The notes below the pieces were generated by a model. That model did no database searches and was not told the origin of the DNA. It was given only the letters and a program-made list of their open reading frames with translations. Source: Paracoccaceae bacterium (GTDB lineage Bacteria > Pseudomonadota > Alphaproteobacteria > Rhodobacterales > Rhodobacteraceae). Taken from it: DNA of 64,000 bases. Location: positions 587,987-651,986 of the forward strand of contig JAHRYM010000002.1 of assembly GCA_020622085.1 (NCBI GenBank), read 5' to 3'. Position numbers and translations under genes: made by a program. Shown piece after piece: positions 34,319 to 43,104 of this stretch (positions are counted from its first letter, which is position 1; each line of letters starts with the position of its first letter).

Positions 34319-35668
34319 TCAGATCTTGATCAGGCGACCATCCGGCACCGTGACAGACTGCGCCTGGAACACGTTTCGCGTATCGAGAATCAGTCGCGCC
34401 GATCCGGCGACCAGCGGATAATCGACATCTGTGTGATCGGTCGTGACCAGAACGGCATCATAGCCCGCGACAGCTTGGGCGGTGAGCATGACGGACCGGC
34501 GGCCAGCCAGCATCGCATGATCGCGCGTCTGCGGCATGACGGGAAAATAGGGGTCGTGGTAGTCGCAGATCGCGCCCATTTCCTCAAGCCGGTTCAAGGC
34601 ATAAAGCGCCGGGCTTTCCCGGGTGTCCTCCACGTTCTTCTTGTAGGCGATGCCGAGGATCAGGACGCGCGCGCCCTTGACGGCCACACCGCCATGCTTC
34701 GCCAGTTCCACGGCCACACGCCCGGCGATGCGGTCGGGCGCGGTTTCGTTGGTGCTGCGCGCCAGGTCGATCAGCGGCGTTCCGGATCCGACATCGCGCG
34801 CCCGCCACGACAGATAGACCGGCGAGACGGGGATGCAGTCGCCACCGATACCGGGGCCGGGGTAGAAGGGCATATAACCGAAGGGCTTGGTTGCAGCGGC
34901 ACGGACCACTTCCCACACGTCGACGCCCATGGCGTCGAGCGCGTCCTTCATTTCGTTGACCAGCGCGATGTTGACCGTGCGGAAGCTGTTCTCGACGAGC
35001 TTCACCGCTTCGGCCGTGGCCGAGGAACTGACAGGCACTGCTTCGGTCACGATGCAGGAATAGAATTGCGCCAGCAACTCGCGCGAATGCTTGTCATCGG
35101 CGCCGACGATCTTGGGGATGTCGCGGGTGCCGAACCGGTGGTTTCCGGGGTCTTCGCGTTCGGGCGAGAAGCCAAGGAAGAAATCCGCCCCGGCGCGCAG
35201 GCCGCCGCGTTCCAGAATGGGGCGCACAACCCGTGCGGTGGCACCGGGCCAGACGGTGCTTTCCAGCACCACCATCTGGCCGGGGCGCAGATGCGCCGCG
35301 ACGGTTTCAGCGGCACGGACGACATATGTCATGTCCGGGTCTCGTGCGACCGAAAGCGGCGTCGGCACACAGATCAGGATGATGTCGGCATCTGCAAGGC
35401 GTGTGGCATCGTCGGTCGCGGCAAAGCGGCCCGTGTCGAGGGCTCGGGCGATACGGTCTTCGGGAAAATAGGAGATGACGCGGCGACCGGCGTTGATGTC
35501 GGCCACGCGCGCGCTGTTCAGGTCTACTCCCTGCGTGGGAAAGCCCGCTTCCGAGATGGTCAGCGCCAGCGGAAGGCCGACATAGCCCAGCCCTACTGTC
35601 GAGACGCGCGCAGTTCGGGTCGAGATCCGCTCCCCGAGTTCGGAGAAGAAGGAAAAGGAACTCGTCAT
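34319..35668 (-). CDS. UDP-sugar 6-dehydrogenase (WbpA/TviB type)
   Basis: 449-residue NAD-dependent enzyme that oxidises C6 of a UDP-sugar to the uronic acid, giving a building block for surface glycans. The Rossmann motif is GLGYVG (26-31). The catalytic Cys is in GPGIGGDCIP (about 276), close to the GPGLGGHCIP of UDP-GlcNAc/ManNAc dehydrogenases, so an N-acetyl-amino sugar is more likely than UDP-glucose. The ATG at 35668 is chosen by homology length. It lies 157 bp downstream of the SDR gene on the same strand. Confidence 0.85.
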   Translation of the reverse strand: MTSSFSFFSELGERISTRTARVSTVGLGYVGLPLALTISEAGFPTQGVDLNSARVADINAGRRVISYFPEDRIARALDTGRFAATDDATRLADADIILICVPTPLSVARDPDMTYVVRAAETVAAHLRPGQMVVLESTVWPGATARVVRPILERGGLRAGADFFLGFSPEREDPGNHRFGTRDIPKIVGADDKHSRELLAQFYSCIVTEAVPVSSSATAEAVKLVENSFRTVNIALVNEMKDALDAMGVDVWEVVRAAATKPFGYMPFYPGPGIGGDCIPVSPVYLSWRARDVGSGTPLIDLARSTNETAPDRIAGRVAVELAKHGGVAVKGARVLILGIAYKKNVEDTRESPALYALNRLEEMGAICDYHDPYFPVMPQTRDHAMLAGRRSVMLTAQAVAGYDAVLVTTDHTDVDYPLVAGSARLILDTRNVFQAQSVTVPDGRLIKI

Positions 35669-35825
35669 TTCGAACACCCGATCACCCGCGCCACACATCC
35701 ATTCGTATAGGATGAGTATCATAGGAAAGCTGGAATCAAGAGGGTATTCGCCGCGCGCCACGGCCAGACCGACTTTCTCGCCGCGCGGTTTCCAAAGACG
35801 AAACAGGTGACCGGGATTAGTCCGA

Positions 35826-36905
35826 TTAACGCGCGATGGTTCCCAGTCCGCGGTCAAGATCGACAAGGGGGCGGTATCCCAACTGGTTTCGGGCGGCGGC
35901 AATGCTGACTTGCGGGCTGGCCATGTAGAGGCGCAGCGTGCCGGAATCGGGCCGGACCGGACCCGACGCCGGGCGCAGGCGCCGCAGACCGGCGGCAAGA
36001 TGCTCGAATGCGCGCCGCCCCACCAGCCTTCGCCCCAGACGGCTGATCCGGGCCGCGATCGACAGTGGAGCGGCCCTGTCCAACGCCGGTGGAGGGGGCG
36101 TCATCCGCTCCAGCCGGACTTCGCCCCTGCCGATCCGCCGCGACAGGCCGCGCAGGTAGCTGGCCCAATCCACGGGATCGGCACCCGAGATCAGAAAGGT
36201 TCGCCCGCAGCCGGGGTCGGGCAGCAGCGCGGCCCGGATGATCGCCTGCACCACGTCATCGACATGCACCAGCGGCGCCCACCCCGGCGGATCGGGCAGG
36301 ACGACGCCGCCCCGTTCCAGCGCGGCGATCGGAGCGTCGGTCCAAAGCGCCGATCCCGGCCCGTAGACGATCGTCGGCTGCAGGATGACCGACGGCAGGC
36401 TGCCTTCGCAAAGGCGGCGTTCAAGCCCGATCTTGGCCTGACGGTAGCCGCTGCCGCCAGCCCCCCATCGGGGTGAGTCTTCCGCAATCGGGCCTTCGGG
36501 CCAGTCGTCATAGACGACGACCGAACTCAGATGAACGATCCGCCCGACCTGCGCCGCCTCGGCCTGTGTGAAAAGCTCGGCGCCCGCCCGCAGGTTTTCC
36601 GTGCCCGAAGCGCGCATGTCATAGGCAAGGTGGATCAGCACCTCGGCGCCGCGCAGCGCCTGCGACGGTATCTGGCCCCGTCCCAGATCGCAGATCACCG
36701 CAATGGCGCCCAGATCACGCAGCCGCGACGCCGCGCGCCGGTCACGGATCAGCACCACCGGTGCGACTCCGGCCCCCCCGAGCACCTGCAGAAGCCGGCG
36801 CCCGATGAAGCCGCTTGCGCCCGTCATCACGACCCGCTTTCCGGCAAGCCCGGCTGCGATCCTTGTCAGTTCATCCAACGGGTCCACCTCGTGATTTTGC
36901 GGCAC
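35826..36905 (-). CDS. Extended-SDR NAD-dependent epimerase/dehydratase
   Basis: 359-residue protein with the NAD motif GASGFIG (29-35), catalytic YRQAK (Y154, K158) and the preceding HLSSVVVY stretch. It belongs to the nucleotide-sugar epimerase/dehydratase superfamily. The C-terminal part from about 240 has an unusual Pro/Arg-rich linker (RMTPPPPALDRAAP). The exact reaction cannot be named. It is divergent from the epimerase gene at 37019 and shares a 113-bp control region with it. Confidence 0.75.
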   Translation of the reverse strand: MPQNHEVDPLDELTRIAAGLAGKRVVMTGASGFIGRRLLQVLGGAGVAPVVLIRDRRAASRLRDLGAIAVICDLGRGQIPSQALRGAEVLIHLAYDMRASGTENLRAGAELFTQAEAAQVGRIVHLSSVVVYDDWPEGPIAEDSPRWGAGGSGYRQAKIGLERRLCEGSLPSVILQPTIVYGPGSALWTDAPIAALERGGVVLPDPPGWAPLVHVDDVVQAIIRAALLPDPGCGRTFLISGADPVDWASYLRGLSRRIGRGEVRLERMTPPPPALDRAAPLSIAARISRLGRRLVGRRAFEHLAAGLRRLRPASGPVRPDSGTLRLYMASPQVSIAAARNQLGYRPLVDLDRGLGTIAR

Positions 36906-37018
36906 TTGTTAACGACCTGGCGCACTATCGGAAACTGTTTCCCTTGTGCCCCGTAGTCCCATGGGACTGCCTGTGATAGAAGGCATGTGATGGTCTTGTG
37001 GTGCAAGTGCGAGGTTAC
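36906..37018. promoter_or_regulatory. Divergent control region with a 14-bp palindrome
   Basis: 113-bp gap between two divergent nucleotide-sugar genes. It contains a perfect palindrome, AGTCCCATGGGACT, at 36955-36968, a plausible operator. Confidence 0.45.
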
Positions 37019-37996
37019 ATGAAGGTTCTGATTACCGGCGGCGCGGGGTTCATCGGCTCGCATCTGGCGGAACGTCTGGTGCATGACGGCCATTCCGTCG
37101 CGGTGCTGGACGATCTGTCCACCGGACGGCCGGAAAACCTTGCCGCGCTGCACGGGCGCAATGATTTCAGCTTCACCGAAGGGACGATCCTTGATGCGGG
37201 CCTGGTCGACCAGATGGTGTCGCAGGCGGATGTGATCTTTCACCTGGCTGCGGCGGTCGGCGTCAAGCTGATCATGGATGAACCCAGCCGGTCGATCCTG
37301 ACCAATATCAACGGCACCGAAAACGTGCTGCGCGCGGCGATCCCGGGACGGAAGCTCACTTTCGTGGCCTCCACCTCCGAGGTCTATGGCAAGGCGACGA
37401 AGTTCCCGTTCAGCGAAGATGATGACCTGACCATCGGCGCGACGAGGAACCTGCGCTGGTCCTATGCCTGCGCCAAGACGCTGGATGAATTCCTGACGCT
37501 GGCCTATGTGCGCGAGGTCGGCCTGCCGGCGGTGATCCTGCGGTTCTTCAACACCACCGGCCCGCGCCAGACCGGGCGCTATGGCATGGTGCTGCCGAAC
37601 TTCGTGCAGAACGCGCTGAAGGATGAGCCGCTTCTGGTCCATGGCACGGGCGAACAGTCGCGCTGCTTTGGCCATGTGAAGGACGTGGTCGAGGCGCTGG
37701 TGCGGCTGATGGCCACGCCTGACGCACAGGGCCAGGTCTTCAACGTCGCAAATGATCAAGAGGTGACGATCCGCGCCCTTGCCGAACAGGTGATCGCCGC
37801 CACCGGATCGCAGTCGGAAATCCGGCTGGTGCCCTATTCCGATGTCTACCCGCAGGGGTTCGAGGACATGGCCCGCCGCCTGCCCGATGTATCGAAACTG
37901 GAACGCGCCATCGGCTTTCGCCCACGCCGCCCGCTGTCAGAGATCATCGCCGATGTCGTCGCCGAGAAACGCGCTCTGATGGGGGTGTCGGCATGA
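37019..37996 (+). CDS. NAD-dependent nucleotide-sugar epimerase
   Basis: 325-residue extended SDR with GGAGFIG (7-13), the [10 protein letters not shown] active-site strand and YACAK (Y149, K153). It resembles UDP-glucose 4-epimerase/UDP-glucuronate-modifying enzymes. The ATG at 37019 (MKVLITGG) is preferred to a GTG seven codons upstream. It opens a tightly coupled plus-strand operon: its stop overlaps the methyltransferase start, and two further 4-nt overlaps follow. Confidence 0.8.
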   Translation: MKVLITGGAGFIGSHLAERLVHDGHSVAVLDDLSTGRPENLAALHGRNDFSFTEGTILDAGLVDQMVSQADVIFHLAAAVGVKLIMDEPSRSILTNINGTENVLRAAIPGRKLTFVASTSEVYGKATKFPFSEDDDLTIGATRNLRWSYACAKTLDEFLTLAYVREVGLPAVILRFFNTTGPRQTGRYGMVLPNFVQNALKDEPLLVHGTGEQSRCFGHVKDVVEALVRLMATPDAQGQVFNVANDQEVTIRALAEQVIAATGSQSEIRLVPYSDVYPQGFEDMARRLPDVSKLERAIGFRPRRPLSEIIADVVAEKRALMGVSA

Positions 37997-38775
37997 CGCC
38001 TGCCGCCCGTCTGGAAAAGCTGGTGCGCGATACGGCGACGGTCCTGTTGCCCGAAAAGACCCGTAACTGGATCCGCGCCCAGCAACGCCGCTACAAGCTG
38101 CAATCGGTGCCCGTGGGGGGCGTCGATTTCGGCGGGTTGCGGCGTCTGTCGCCGATTTCGGCGATCTTCGGCAAGGACCGCGACCTGCTGACGATCGAAC
38201 GCTACTACATCGAACAGTTCCTCCAGACCCACTCGGCCGATATCAAGGGTCGCTGCCTGGAAATGGGCGACCCTGCCTATACGAAGAAATTCGGCGGCGC
38301 GAAGGTCACACAGGCCGATGTCCTGAACTACGTCGAAGGCAACCCGCAGGCGACCATCGTGGCCGACCTGACAGACGCACCCCACATTCCCGACAACAGC
38401 TTTGACTGCATCATCATCACGCAGACGCTGCAGATGATCTTCGAGGTCGACAAGGCCATCGCCACGCTGGCGCGGATCCTCAAGCCCGGTGGCGTGGTTC
38501 TTTGCACATCGCACGGGATGACGCGGGTGGCGCGGCGCGAAGGCGTCGATGACTGGGGCGAATACTGGCATTTCACGACCCAGTCCAAGCGCCGCCTGTT
38601 CCACGCGCATTTCCCGAAAGGGAATGTGCAGGTCTCGACCGTGGGCAATGTCTTCACCTGCATCTGCAACCTGCATGGCCTTGGCGCATCGGAAATCGAC
38701 CCGGTCGAGTTGAACACCCATGACCCGAACTATGAAATGCTGGTTCTGGTCCGCGCCATGAAGCCGCTGCCATGA
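37993..38775 (+). CDS. SAM-dependent methyltransferase
   Basis: 260-residue class I methyltransferase fold. The SAM-binding region reads CLEMGDPAYTKKFG, with VADLTDAPHIPDNSFDCIIITQTL at the usual motif II/III place (about 115-140). The motif I loop lacks the standard GxGxG, so SAM binding should be confirmed. Gene context suggests it methylates a sugar or a lipid-linked glycan. Overlaps of 4 nt with both neighbours imply one operon. Confidence 0.7.
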   Translation: MTPAARLEKLVRDTATVLLPEKTRNWIRAQQRRYKLQSVPVGGVDFGGLRRLSPISAIFGKDRDLLTIERYYIEQFLQTHSADIKGRCLEMGDPAYTKKFGGAKVTQADVLNYVEGNPQATIVADLTDAPHIPDNSFDCIIITQTLQMIFEVDKAIATLARILKPGGVVLCTSHGMTRVARREGVDDWGEYWHFTTQSKRRLFHAHFPKGNVQVSTVGNVFTCICNLHGLGASEIDPVELNTHDPNYEMLVLVRAMKPLP

Positions 38776-40202
38776 CGAACGGACGCGACGCGATCATTCT
38801 TGCGGCGATTCTCCTGCTTGCGCTGGCCTTGCGCCTTTACGGGCTGAACGCGCCGCTCTGGTATGATGAAATCGTCACCGTCGACACGCACCTGCGCCTG
38901 CCCTGGGGCGAGATGCTGCGCGATTATTCGATGAACCACCATTACCTGCACAACCTGTTGGCCAAGGCGTCGATGCAGGTGTTCGGCGATGCCCCCTGGG
39001 CCACCCGCCTTCCGGCGCTGGCCTTCGGCATTGGCACGATCTGGGCCACCTGGGTTCTGGCCCGCGATGTGGCCGACCGGCGCATCGCCCATGTCACCGC
39101 GCTTCTGATGGCGCTGAGCTACCACGAGATCTGGTTTTCGCAGAACGCGCGCGGCTACACGGGGCTGGCCTTCTTTTCCACGCTGAGCCTGATCTTCTTC
39201 CTGCGCGGGATGGCGGCATCCCGCCTTCCGCTCTGGGTCGGGTTCGGGCTGACGATGGCGGCGGCGATCTTTACCCACCTGACGGGCGCATTCTTCTATG
39301 TGGCGATCGGCATTGTCTGGGCCATCACGCTGATTGTCCGCCGGCAGGGTGGGGCGCTTCTGGTTCAGCCGCTGATCGGCGCGGGGCTTGGCTTGCTGCT
39401 GTCGGGGCTGGCCTATCTGCCGCTGGTGCCGGGGATGACGAAAACTGTCGCGGGCGTGGCCGACACTTCGGCCGTGGACGAGATGCAGGAATACCAAAGC
39501 CCGCTTTGGGCCGCGGCCGAGGCGATCCGCACCGGGCTGGGCGAGGCGGGCGCACTGAACCTGGTCGTGGGGCTGGCGGTGCTGGGGCTTTCGGTGCTGG
39601 GAGCCATGGCGCTGCATCGCCGGGGCCGGCTGTTCGCGCCGATCGTCTTCCTGCACATCGCCGTCACGGTCGTGATCCTGATGGCGATCGGAATGCGGAT
39701 CTGGCCGCGGTTCTTCTTCGTCGACATCGGGCTTTTGCTGCTGCTGATCGTGGCGGGGGTCGAATGGGTCTGCCTGCGGCTTGGCGGCTTTGCCGGGCGC
39801 GGCGCGGGGCGCGGGCTGTTCGTGGTGGCATCGGTGCTGATGGTGGCAATCTCGGCCTTCCTTGCCACGCGCAACTACCGGTTCCCGAAGCAGGATCTGG
39901 CTGGGGCCTATGCGCTGGTGCAGGCTGAACGCCAGCCGGGCGAGCGGGTCTATGCCGTGGGCTACGCGGGCCGCGTGTTCCAAAGCCATTTCGGCGCCGA
40001 CTGGGCCACGATCTTCACGCCCGAGGATTATGCCGCAGCCATGGCGACGCCCGGCCCGATCACCTTCGTCGTTGCCTTCCCGGCGCGCAGCTTCCGCGCC
40101 ATGCCGCAGCTGCAGGCCGACCGCGACGTGAAACTGTCCGAACGGATCTGGCTGCCCGGCACGCTGGGGGATGGCGGGGTGGTGATCCTGCAGCGGAAAT
40201 GA
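38772..40202 (+). CDS. GT39-family (ArnT/PMT-like) membrane glycosyltransferase
   Basis: 476-residue polytopic protein with about ten to twelve membrane helices. The first periplasmic loop has LWYDEIVTVD with the acidic residues typical of GT-C enzymes, followed by HHYLHNLL and HEIWFSQNARGYT. Such enzymes transfer a sugar from a polyprenyl-phosphate donor to a lipid or protein in the periplasm. The GT2 enzyme at 50249 is of the kind that makes such donors. Both ends overlap neighbours by 4 nt. Confidence 0.8.
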   Translation: MTNGRDAIILAAILLLALALRLYGLNAPLWYDEIVTVDTHLRLPWGEMLRDYSMNHHYLHNLLAKASMQVFGDAPWATRLPALAFGIGTIWATWVLARDVADRRIAHVTALLMALSYHEIWFSQNARGYTGLAFFSTLSLIFFLRGMAASRLPLWVGFGLTMAAAIFTHLTGAFFYVAIGIVWAITLIVRRQGGALLVQPLIGAGLGLLLSGLAYLPLVPGMTKTVAGVADTSAVDEMQEYQSPLWAAAEAIRTGLGEAGALNLVVGLAVLGLSVLGAMALHRRGRLFAPIVFLHIAVTVVILMAIGMRIWPRFFFVDIGLLLLLIVAGVEWVCLRLGGFAGRGAGRGLFVVASVLMVAISAFLATRNYRFPKQDLAGAYALVQAERQPGERVYAVGYAGRVFQSHFGADWATIFTPEDYAAAMATPGPITFVVAFPARSFRAMPQLQADRDVKLSERIWLPGTLGDGGVVILQRK

Positions 40203-41725
40203 CCGGCCCGCTGCCCGATGTCGTCATCGGTTCCGGGCCGGCAGGTGTCTCGGTCGCCACGGCGCTGCTGGCGCGCGGGCGGCCGGTGGTGATGCTCGAC
40301 GGCGGCAGGGATCTGCCGGCCGAGGCCGAAGCGCAGCGCAGTGCCCTTGCCGCGACGCCACCCGAAGGCTGGAGCAAGGCCCAGCGCAACGCCTGGCAGG
40401 CCGGCCAGTTCGACGCCGCCGGGGCGGAGGTGCGCCGCTTCGGAACCGGTTACGCGATGGAGCCGGCGGAAGCCACCTTTGCCGAAGCGGATGGCTTGGC
40501 GCTCAGGGCCTCGCTCGCGGTGGGCGGGCTTTCGAACTTCTGGGGCTCGGCCATGCTGCCCTATCGGCAGGAAGACATGACAGGCTGGCCGATCAGTGCC
40601 GCAGACCTTGCGCCGCATTATGCCGCCGTGATGGATTTCGTGCCGATGGCCGGGGTCGAGGATGCGTTGGCACCGCTGTTCCCGGCGCTGCCCATGGCCG
40701 GCCGCAGCCCGATCCTGCCGGGACCGCAGGCCCGCGCGGTGCTGGCGCGGCACCGGCCATCGGCCCGGTTCCGCATGGGGCTGGCGCGCCAGGCGGTCGC
40801 GTCAGGCTGCAAGGGTTGCGGCATGTGTCTGCACGGCTGCCCATGGCGGCTGATATGGTCGGCCCGCGATCAGGTGGCCCGGCTGCGACAGCAGGGCGGG
40901 CTTGATCATCGGCCGGGCGCACCGGTGGTTTCGATCGTCGAAAGCGGCAGTGACGCCGTGGTGTATCGCGCCGATGGCACCGCGATCCGTGGTGCGCGGG
41001 CCTATCTGGCGGCGGGGGTGCTGGGCAGTGCGGCGATCCTGCTCCGGTCCTTGCCCGGGATGCGCGAACTGACCATGGCGGACAGTGCGCAGGGCTTCTT
41101 GCCGACAATCCAGACGGTGCGAACGGACGGCGCCCCTGACAGGGTGCCCTTCCATACGCTGCCGCAGATCTTTGCGGAGCTGTCCGACCCGGCCGTTTCG
41201 CCCCATACCGTCCATGCCCAGTTGTATGGCTGGAACGAATATTACGAACGCGACCTTCGCGCCAACCATGGCCGCAAGATCCCGTTCTCGGGGCCGATCT
41301 GGCGGGCGCTGTCGCGGCGGCTGGTCGTCGCGCAGATCTTCCTGCATTCCGCGCATTCGGCGCAGGTGCGGCTCGGCCTTGCGGAAGACGGCCGGTTGCA
41401 GGCCGATGTCCGCCCCAATCCTCAGACCTTGGATCATCTGAAAGCCGCCGCCGCCGCGATGGGCCGGCAGTTGCGCCTGTCCGGCCTCCAGCCGCTGACA
41501 TTCGCGCTGCGGCCGGGCGCAGTCGGATCGGGGTTCCATGCCGGATCGACCCTGCCCATGGCCGTTGCGGCAGGTGCGGGCCAGAGCGATGTGCTCGGTC
41601 GCCCGGCCGGGTGGCAGCGGCTGCATGTCGTCGATTCGTCGATCCTGCCCGCGATTCCGGCGACGACGATCACCCTTGCCGTCATGGCCAATGCACATCG
41701 CATCGGCGCCTATAACCCGAGTTAG
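40199..41725 (+). CDS. GMC-like FAD oxidoreductase with a four-cysteine cluster motif
   Basis: 508-residue flavoprotein. The dinucleotide motif VVIGSGPAGVSVA starts at residue 8, and the GMC-type VVDSSILPAIPATTITLAVMANAHRI closes the protein. An insertion carries CKGCGMCLHGCP (C204, C207, C210, C214), the spacing of a ferredoxin-type [4Fe-4S] site. It would thus be a flavin/iron-sulfur sugar-alcohol or lipid-alcohol oxidoreductase; the substrate is unknown. No signal peptide is visible. It is the fourth gene of the epimerase-methyltransferase-GT39 operon and overlaps GT39 by 4 nt, so it likely modifies the same glycan. Confidence 0.75.
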   Translation: MTGPLPDVVIGSGPAGVSVATALLARGRPVVMLDGGRDLPAEAEAQRSALAATPPEGWSKAQRNAWQAGQFDAAGAEVRRFGTGYAMEPAEATFAEADGLALRASLAVGGLSNFWGSAMLPYRQEDMTGWPISAADLAPHYAAVMDFVPMAGVEDALAPLFPALPMAGRSPILPGPQARAVLARHRPSARFRMGLARQAVASGCKGCGMCLHGCPWRLIWSARDQVARLRQQGGLDHRPGAPVVSIVESGSDAVVYRADGTAIRGARAYLAAGVLGSAAILLRSLPGMRELTMADSAQGFLPTIQTVRTDGAPDRVPFHTLPQIFAELSDPAVSPHTVHAQLYGWNEYYERDLRANHGRKIPFSGPIWRALSRRLVVAQIFLHSAHSAQVRLGLAEDGRLQADVRPNPQTLDHLKAAAAAMGRQLRLSGLQPLTFALRPGAVGSGFHAGSTLPMAVAAGAGQSDVLGRPAGWQRLHVVDSSILPAIPATTITLAVMANAHRIGAYNPS

Positions 41726-41847
41726 AGAGGCGATGTTCGAGCGCGAGAAACCGCTGGAAGGAATTGCCTCGATCCCGCTCCGCGGCGACAGTCGGAATAT
41801 GGCCAGCCCCGGTGTATTGCCGGGCGCGCGCCGCATCCTGGGGGTGT

Positions 41848-43047
41848 ATGATGTATCGAGTGAAGAAAAGCCGATGGGCACCGTTGCGCCGGAAGGGTTG
41901 GCCAGGACGGACACAGCGGCTTGCGGCGATCCTGTTTGCGCTGATGGCCCTGTGCATGACCGCGCTACCGGCGGTGGCGCATGTGTTCCAGACATCGGAA
42001 GCGCAGGTGTTCTTCGATCGCAAGGGCGAGAAATACGGGCTCAAGCTGATCCTGAACCTTGAGGCGATCCTTGCCGGCGTCGACCCCGAGGTGAAGGACA
42101 CATCGGACAGCCCGCAGGCCGCCGAATACAACCGGCTTCGGGCCATGCCGCCCGAGGAACTGAAGCAGGAATTCGAAAAGTTTCGCGACAAGCTGCTCGG
42201 TGGCACGCATGTGATGCTGGATGGCAAGCCCGCGCCGCTGAACATCGTCCTGCTGGACTTCCAGCCGGTGGGCGACCTGTCGGTGGCCCGCCGCACGCCG
42301 GTGGTGCTTGAAGGCACGATGCCGCCGGGCACGAAGACCTTCACCTTCCAGTGGGATCCGGCCTTCGGCAAGATCTCGATCCGCACCATGGGCATCCGCG
42401 CCCGCACCATGCATCTTGAGGTCGTCGAGCGCGGCCAGCAGAGCCAGCCGCTGGTGATCGACGATCTGAAGGCAAGGACGGTGACGGACATGGTCATCGA
42501 TTTCATCAAGATCGGCTTTACGCATATCCTGCCCAAGGGCACCGACCATATCCTCTTCGTGGTGGGGATATTCCTGCTGTCGACGAAACTCAGACCGATC
42601 CTGACGCAGGTCACGGCCTTTACCGTTGCCCATACCATGACGCTTGGTCTGGGGACGCTGGGTTACGTCAATCTTCCGACCTCCATCGTCGAGCCGCTGA
42701 TCGCCGCCTCGATCGTCTATGTCGCGGTCGAGAACATCCTGCGGCCGACGCTCAGCCCCTGGCGGCCCATGGTGGTTTTCTGCTTTGGCCTGCTGCACGG
42801 GCTGGGCTTTGCCGGAATCCTGAAGGAGTTCGGCATTCCCGAGGGCGATTTCCTGGCCGGGCTGCTCAGCTTCAACATCGGGGTCGAACTGGGGCAGCTG
42901 ACCGTCATTGCGATCTGCTACCTGCTGGTCGGCATCTGGTTCGGCAACAAGCCCTGGTATCGCCGACGGATCGTGATTCCTGGGTCGCTTCTGATTGCCG
43001 CGGTCGGCGCATTCTGGTTTGTCGAGCGGGTCGCTGGCGGGGCCTGA
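41848..43047 (+). CDS. HupE/UreJ-family membrane protein with a periplasmic N-domain
   Basis: 399-residue protein. A signal peptide (cleavage after about residue 44, PAVAHVF) is followed by a soluble domain of about 160 residues. A C-terminal HupE/UreJ-type membrane part has FTHILPKGTDHILF, VAHTMTLGLGTLG and GLLHGLGFAG, the histidine motifs of this metal-permease-like family. Related HupE proteins carry nickel or cobalt for hydrogenase or urease, but no such gene is near. The ATG at 41848 is followed by another at 41851. It lies 122 bp after the GMC gene and may be a separate unit. Confidence 0.8.
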   Translation: MMYRVKKSRWAPLRRKGWPGRTQRLAAILFALMALCMTALPAVAHVFQTSEAQVFFDRKGEKYGLKLILNLEAILAGVDPEVKDTSDSPQAAEYNRLRAMPPEELKQEFEKFRDKLLGGTHVMLDGKPAPLNIVLLDFQPVGDLSVARRTPVVLEGTMPPGTKTFTFQWDPAFGKISIRTMGIRARTMHLEVVERGQQSQPLVIDDLKARTVTDMVIDFIKIGFTHILPKGTDHILFVVGIFLLSTKLRPILTQVTAFTVAHTMTLGLGTLGYVNLPTSIVEPLIAASIVYVAVENILRPTLSPWRPMVVFCFGLLHGLGFAGILKEFGIPEGDFLAGLLSFNIGVELGQLTVIAICYLLVGIWFGNKPWYRRRIVIPGSLLIAAVGAFWFVERVAGGA

Positions 43048-43055
43048 ATCCCGGG

Positions 43056-43104
43056 CCGGGGGCGCTGCCCCCGGACCCCCGGAGTATTTCGGCAAAGAAG
43101 AAGC
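43056..43104 (+). repeat. Hairpin-plus-tail intergenic repeat, copy B
   Basis: 8-bp stem CCGGGGGC / GCCCCCGG with loop GCT (43056-43074), then ACCCCCGGAGTATTT and CAAAGAAGAAGC. It separates the convergent HupE-like and GT4 genes and matches copy A at 31740 almost base for base. Confidence 0.7.

Noticed and set aside
34046-35710. A 554-codon plus-strand frame over the nucleotide-sugar dehydrogenase
   Set aside because: It covers a gene with intact catalytic motifs on the other strand, and its composition is typical of an antisense frame.
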